Assembly: GCA_023392185.1 (NCBI GenBank)
Contig: JAEVZP010000174.1
Span: forward strand, 1 to 9,940
DNA from: Bacteroidota bacterium
GTDB taxonomy: Bacteria; Bacteroidota; Bacteroidia; Chitinophagales; Chitinophagaceae
Length of the DNA stretch: 9,940 nt
Reading direction: 5' to 3'
This document shows positions 7,378-9,940 of this stretch, in pieces (the stretch's first letter is position 1; every line of letters begins with the position of its first letter). Position numbers and translations under genes: made by a program. The notes below the pieces were generated by a model. It was not told the DNA's origin. It saw only the letters and a list, made by a program, of their open reading frames with translations, and did not search any database.

Positions 7378-8193
7378 TTAGAAACGGATGGTAAACAGTT
7401 CGCGTTTACCCAGATAAACAGTGGTTTCCGTGTTTTTCAGGGCCCGCCCGGCTTCACGCAAGGCCAGGATTTTGTCGGCGGCAGCATCCCGGATTGCGTC
7501 AACCACCGGCAGGCTGATTTCAATGCCTTTTTCGGATGGCGCTTCCGTGCCCGGCACAATGACCAGGGACGGTGCAGGAGACATCACAGGAAGGTTTTGA
7601 GGAAGCAGGGGAGTGTTTACAAAAGGCAGGGGCGCAATGTCCTCCGGTGGTCCTGTGGCTGCCGTCGCTTCTGGTGTCGAAGCGGCGAAGGCGCGCATCG
7701 GAGGCGCTGCTACCGGCTTTTTTTCCGGAAAGGAAGGCTGGAAAACGGGTTCTTTGGAAGCAATCAGCGGCGGCGTAGGCGTGTTTTTCTCAGAGGCGGG
7801 GCTGGGAACAGCCGGTTGTGTTTTTTGTGTTTTTGGAGCAACAGCGATTGCGATCCGGGGCACTTCCGCCGGGTCGTTTTGAAGGTTTCTAACGCCTATC
7901 CAAAGCAGCAGAAGCGCCGCTGCCAACCAGATAAAGGGCCGGAATTTCCGGAATCCGGAAAGCGTGGTTTCGGGTTGGAGAAGAACTTCTTTACCTTCAA
8001 AAACAGGCCTTGGTTCCGGCAGGGGGATTATAGTGTCGTTGTAACCCGTCACTTCCGCAGCCAGTTCGGGGTGCGCGTCCAGGAAAGCGAAAAGAGCGCT
8101 TTCGGTCGCCGCGTCCAGCTCGCCGTCAAGGGAAAGCAGGAAATATTCTTCATAGTTGGACGGGTTGATGTCCGGGGTGTTTTTCGTTTTCAT
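7378..8193 (-). CDS. Single-pass membrane protein, probable anti-sigma factor
   Basis: A 271-residue protein overlapping the sigma gene by four bases (ATGA), which implies translational coupling and a stable stoichiometry. Residues about 12-50 (NYEEYFLLSLDGELDAATES and onward, then HPELAAEV) match the style of Bacteroidota anti-sigma N-terminal domains, which bind the sigma factor in the cytosol. The zinc-binding His-x3-Cys-x2-Cys motif of ZAS proteins is absent. One membrane segment lies at about 86-101 (PFIWLAAALLLLWIGV). The outside part is a Pro/Ala/Thr-rich, probably disordered linker (about 107-220), followed by a short conserved-looking tail (about 222-271: ISLPVVDAIRDAAADKILAL, then ending in FTIRF). 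There is no FecR domain, so this is not the standard TonB-linked FecI/FecR arrangement. The anti-sigma role rests on position and layout, not on a recognised family signature. Confidence 0.7.
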   Translation of the reverse strand: MKTKNTPDINPSNYEEYFLLSLDGELDAATESALFAFLDAHPELAAEVTGYNDTIIPLPEPRPVFEGKEVLLQPETTLSGFRKFRPFIWLAAALLLLWIGVRNLQNDPAEVPRIAIAVAPKTQKTQPAVPSPASEKNTPTPPLIASKEPVFQPSFPEKKPVAAPPMRAFAASTPEATAATGPPEDIAPLPFVNTPLLPQNLPVMSPAPSLVIVPGTEAPSEKGIEISLPVVDAIRDAAADKILALREAGRALKNTETTVYLGKRELFTIRF

Positions 8194-8672
8194 GACAGCA
8201 CATTTTCAACAGAGACGAGATAGATTTTAAGTTGTTTCCGGGCGCGGTGGAGATACACTTTTACCTGGCTTTCGCCCAGGCCCGTGATACGCCCAATTTC
8301 TTCGTAGGAATAGCCTTCCCAATCCTTGAGCAGTACCAGCGCGCGCGATTGCTCGTCCAGCCGGTCGAGGGCTTCATCCAGGGTGCGGCGCAGCGCGTTT
8401 GAGGCGGGAGCGGCGGCTTCGGTGTGCAGCACATCGGCGTTGGTAAAGCGCGATTGCCGCCGGAAATCGTCCACCGACTTCCGGTAGGTCACCTGAAACA
8501 GCCACGCTTTTGCTTTTTCGGGCGGCACCGACTGGCGGGCTTCCCACAGGGCGGCAAATGCGGTTTGCACGGCGTCGCGGGCGTCTTCGGCGTCGGCCAG
8601 GCAACGCAGCGCAAAGCGATAGAGCGGGTCGCTCCACTGTCGGACGCAGTTGTTGTAATCCTGGGTATCCAT
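8190..8672 (-). CDS. ECF-type RNA polymerase sigma factor
   Basis: A 160-residue sigma-70 family protein with only regions 2 and 4, so of the extracytoplasmic-function class. Region 2 covers about residues 12-75 (YRFALRCLADAEDARDAVQTAF with ALWEAR, then AWLFQVTYRKSVDDFRR). Region 4 covers about 103-152, with the helix-turn-helix YSYEEIGRITGLGESQVKVYLHRARKQLK split as YSYEEIGRITGL and GESQVKVYLHRARKQLK. It directs RNA polymerase to a small set of promoters when released by its anti-sigma. It is first in a three-gene operon with the presumed anti-sigma (4-base overlap) and the barrel protein. The start at 8672 follows a weak leader; the MDTQDYNNCVRQW N-terminus has normal length for the family. 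No C-terminal extension is seen. Confidence 0.93.
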   Translation of the reverse strand: MDTQDYNNCVRQWSDPLYRFALRCLADAEDARDAVQTAFAALWEARQSVPPEKAKAWLFQVTYRKSVDDFRRQSRFTNADVLHTEAAAPASNALRRTLDEALDRLDEQSRALVLLKDWEGYSYEEIGRITGLGESQVKVYLHRARKQLKIYLVSVENVLS

Positions 8673-8707
8673 TGGGGTTTCTAAACGGTATATCGGCGGG
8701 GAAAGAG

Positions 8708-8715
8708 AAAAGTTA
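8708..8715 (-). promoter_or_regulatory. Possible -7 box of the sigma operon
   Basis: On the minus strand this reads TAACTTTT, one base off TAnnTTTG. It lies 36 bases upstream of the sigma start codon, a reasonable leader length. No TTG box is seen at the expected -33 position, which is instead occupied by the inverted repeat at 8725-8751. The sigma factor may use its own promoter type, so this call is weak. Confidence 0.25.
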
Positions 8716-8724
8716 CAGGCGGAT

Positions 8725-8751
8725 GGAAATATTTTTTAGAATTTCCGGAAA
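8725..8751. promoter_or_regulatory. Overlapping inverted repeats upstream of the sigma operon, possible operator
   Basis: GGAAAT (8725-8730) is complementary to ATTTCC (8741-8746) across ten AT-rich bases. ATTTCC also overlaps the perfect 10-base palindrome TTTCCGGAAA (8742-8751). The cluster sits 53-79 bases upstream of the sigma start codon, upstream of the possible -7 box. It could be a regulator site or the sigma factor's own promoter element. The palindrome core is also one of eight TTCCGGAA copies in the window, which weakens a gene-specific reading. Confidence 0.3.
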
Positions 8752-8852
8752 AACCACCTTTCTACTCCGCCCTTTTTTGTCTGTCTTCTTTGGTCTCAGA
8801 ATACGTGAGGGCTAGAGGCGATACCCCTTCGACCAGCTTCCGGTGATACTTA

Positions 8853-9040
8853 GAGCCCATCCTAAAAACAAAAAATTGTGAATGGAACTGGTTTTTCGTA
8901 CGGTTCTTTTAGCTGCGCTGCTACTTCGTGGTGTCTGGGCGGAACGGGGGGCTTTGCGGCTTGCATCCGGCAAGTTCTCCTTCGGGGATGACAAAAGATT
9001 ATCTCCGAAACAGCCTAACACCGATTTTCTGGATAGGCTC
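8853..9040. mobile_element. MITE-like 188-bp element with terminal inverted repeats
   Basis: The left end GAGCCCATCCTAAAAA (8853-8868) matches the reverse complement of the right end (9025-9040) at 13 of 16 positions, and at 9 of the outer 10. Both ends are flanked by TA (8851-8852 and 9041-9042). The symmetry continues outward to CTTA/TAAG, so the TA could be part of the repeat rather than a target duplication. No transposase frame is present, so if mobile it would be non-autonomous or a deletion remnant. Ends beginning GAGCC resemble some IS5-family termini, but I cannot name a parent element. Confidence 0.5.
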
Positions 9041-9073
9041 TAAGCATGTCATCATTTATCGATGAAAAAATGC

Positions 9074-9135
9074 GTGTCAGGCTGAGCTTGTCGAAGCCCC
9101 GCACTACAAGTCCTTCGGAAAACAGTCACTGACAC
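9074..9135. repeat. REP-like intergenic repeat with dyad symmetry
   Basis: Outer arms GTGTCAG (9074-9080) and CTGACAC (9129-9135) are exactly complementary. Inner arms CTTGT (9087-9091) and ACAAG (9106-9110) nest inside them. The stretch AGGCTGAGCTTGTCGAAGCC (9079-9098) is of the CTTCGACAAGCTCAGCCTGA type that recurs between genes in many bacterial genomes. It probably forms a cruciform or a hairpin in RNA. Copy number in this genome cannot be judged from a single window. Confidence 0.5.
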
Positions 9136-9251
9136 ACCGGATGTTTTAAATGTTTTTAGGAAATCCTTTCCCATAGGTTTGAAGGAGATGCCCAGGAAGG
9201 AATTTAGAGGGATAGGGAAAAGCCGTTTTTCCTAAACCCTTTTTTGCGTTG

Positions 9252-9259
9252 TATTTTCG
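9252..9259 (+). promoter_or_regulatory. Putative -7 box for the E2 gene
   Basis: TATTTTCG differs from TAnnTTTG at one position and lies 38 bases before the start codon, which would give a leader of about 32 bases. No clear TTG appears at the expected -33 distance. The leader just before the ATG is A-rich (AACAAAAGAGAAC) with no strong Shine-Dalgarno. Confidence 0.3.
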
Positions 9260-9297
9260 CGCCGGTATAAAAAATCCTTAACAAAAGAGAACTGCAT

Positions 9298-9940
9298 ATG
9301 GCCACCGTTGACCTCGTGATGCCCAAGATGGGCGAAAGTATCATGGAAGCAACCATTTTGAAATGGCATAAAAAGCCGGGTGATACGGTGAAAATGGACG
9401 AAACGGTGCTGGAAATTGCCACCGACAAAGTGGACTCCGAAGTGCCTTCTACCGGCGCGGGCGTGATTACCGAAATCCTCTTCAACGAAAACGACGTGGT
9501 GCCGGTCGGAACCGTCATCGCCCGGATTTCTTCGGAAGCCGGTGCCGCCGCTGCGCCTGCCCAACCCGCCGCTCCGGCCCCGGCCGCTGCGCCCCAACCT
9601 GTTTTTGAAGCGGGTGCTTCGGCCGCCAACACCGCGCCCGTCGCCGCGCCCACCGGCACGACCGGCGGCAACCGTTTTTACTCGCCGCTCGTGCTCAACA
9701 TTGCTGCGAAAGAAGGCATTGGCATGGCCGAACTGGAAGGGATTCCGGGAACCGGTGCCGAAGGCCGCGTAAGCAAAAAAGACATCCTGGCCTACGTAGC
9801 CGGCGGACGGAAAATGCCATCCGGCAATGCCCAACCGGCCCAGCCGCTGCACGCGCCTACCAACGGCATCAGCGCCGCTTCTGCCGAAATGCCGCAGACA
9901 CCGCCACCGCCCGCACCGGCGATGACCCAGCAACCCGCAC
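9298..9940 (+). CDS. 2-oxo-acid dehydrogenase E2 (dihydrolipoamide acyltransferase), 3' end outside window
   Basis: The N-terminal 214 residues of the acyltransferase core of a 2-oxo-acid dehydrogenase complex; the frame is open to the window edge. Residues 1-78 are a lipoyl domain (MPKMGESIMEATILKWHKKP) with the lipoyl-accepting Lys44 in IATDKVDSEV. A flexible Ala/Pro-rich linker covers about 80-124. Residues about 125-167 (RFYSPLVLNIAAKEGI, then GAEGRVSKKDILAYV) are the peripheral-subunit-binding domain that docks E1 or E3. A second Pro-rich linker runs from 168 to the edge. The catalytic domain with its HxxxDG motif must lie beyond 9940. The GESIMEAT and DKVDSEVPS wording resembles branched-chain or 2-oxoglutarate-type E2s more than a pyruvate-specific enzyme, but the substrate cannot be settled from this part. 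Only one lipoyl domain is seen. The ATG at 9298 gives the usual family N-terminus. Confidence 0.93.
   Translation, partial: MATVDLVMPKMGESIMEATILKWHKKPGDTVKMDETVLEIATDKVDSEVPSTGAGVITEILFNENDVVPVGTVIARISSEAGAAAAPAQPAAPAPAAAPQPVFEAGASAANTAPVAAPTGTTGGNRFYSPLVLNIAAKEGIGMAELEGIPGTGAEGRVSKKDILAYVAGGRKMPSGNAQPAQPLHAPTNGISAASAEMPQTPPPPAPAMTQQPA

Larger units (their letters stand above)
8673..9297. other. 625-base intergenic region with repeat-like elements
   Basis: No protein-coding gene is supported in this gap between the divergent sigma operon and the E2 gene. It contains the sigma operon upstream region (8673 to about 8760), a T/C-rich stretch (about 8755-8800), a TA-flanked element with terminal inverted repeats (8853-9040), a REP-like foldable sequence (9074-9135), and the E2 leader (about 9240-9297). 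Short open frames here lack a start context and any recognisable protein character. Confidence 0.6.

Noticed and set aside
6964..8223. 419-codon plus-strand open frame opposite the barrel and anti-sigma genes
   Set aside because: The minus-strand genes show a signal peptide, a membrane segment and an ATGA overlap with the sigma gene, while this frame is Arg/Gly/Phe-rich with no domain.
8812..9021. 69-codon minus-strand open frame in the sigma-E2 gap
   Set aside because: It crosses the left boundary of the repeat-like element and has no protein-like features.
9540..9670. Ala/Pro-rich repeat tract in the E2 gene as a tandem repeat of interest
   Set aside because: Such linkers between the lipoyl and subunit-binding domains are normal for E2 proteins, and no regular repeat unit is present.

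Overview
The window looks like an ordinary chromosomal segment of a member of the Bacteroidota, probably from the Chitinophagia/Saprospiria side. The evidence is a secreted protein ending in a type IX secretion (T9SS) sorting domain, a Bacteroidota-style ECF sigma / membrane anti-sigma / outer-membrane barrel operon, mostly absent Shine-Dalgarno sequences, A-rich leaders, and several promoter boxes close to TAnnTTTG. Base composition is near 50-55% GC. The lineage below phylum level is inference.

Layout, left to right. On the minus strand, 44-1264 is iscS (cysteine desulfurase for Fe-S cluster assembly), leaving the window to the left. Divergent from it, 1408-1812 encodes methylmalonyl-CoA epimerase. 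A 554-base stretch (1813-2366) has no supported gene. Next come a signal-peptide-bearing T9SS cargo protein (2391-3449), an intrinsic terminator, and clpB (3692-6307, the AAA+ disaggregase). clpB converges on a minus-strand operon: ECF sigma factor (8190-8672), a 4-base overlap to a single-pass membrane protein that is probably its anti-sigma factor (7378-8193), and then an outer-membrane barrel protein (6421-7341). A perfect 18-bp hairpin at 6328-6376 lies between the convergent units and is followed by a U-tract only in the minus direction.

The 625-base gap 8673-9297 holds two repeat-like structures. One is a 188-bp element with imperfect terminal inverted repeats flanked by TA (8853-9040). 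The other is a foldable REP-like sequence (9074-9135). The window ends inside the lipoyl-bearing E2 subunit of a 2-oxo-acid dehydrogenase (9298 onward).

Functionally the genes are mostly independent housekeeping units: Fe-S biogenesis, propionate/methylmalonyl-CoA metabolism, protein disaggregation and 2-oxo-acid oxidation. The sigma/anti-sigma/OMP set is the one clear regulatory module, plausibly an envelope-sensing system in which the barrel and the Pro-rich periplasmic tail of the anti-sigma are the input side. I found no CRISPR array, tRNA, rRNA, phage gene or intact transposase. The points most worth a second look are the intergenic repeats, an eight-fold occurrence of the palindrome TTCCGGAA, and the sigma operon with its promoter-proximal inverted repeat.
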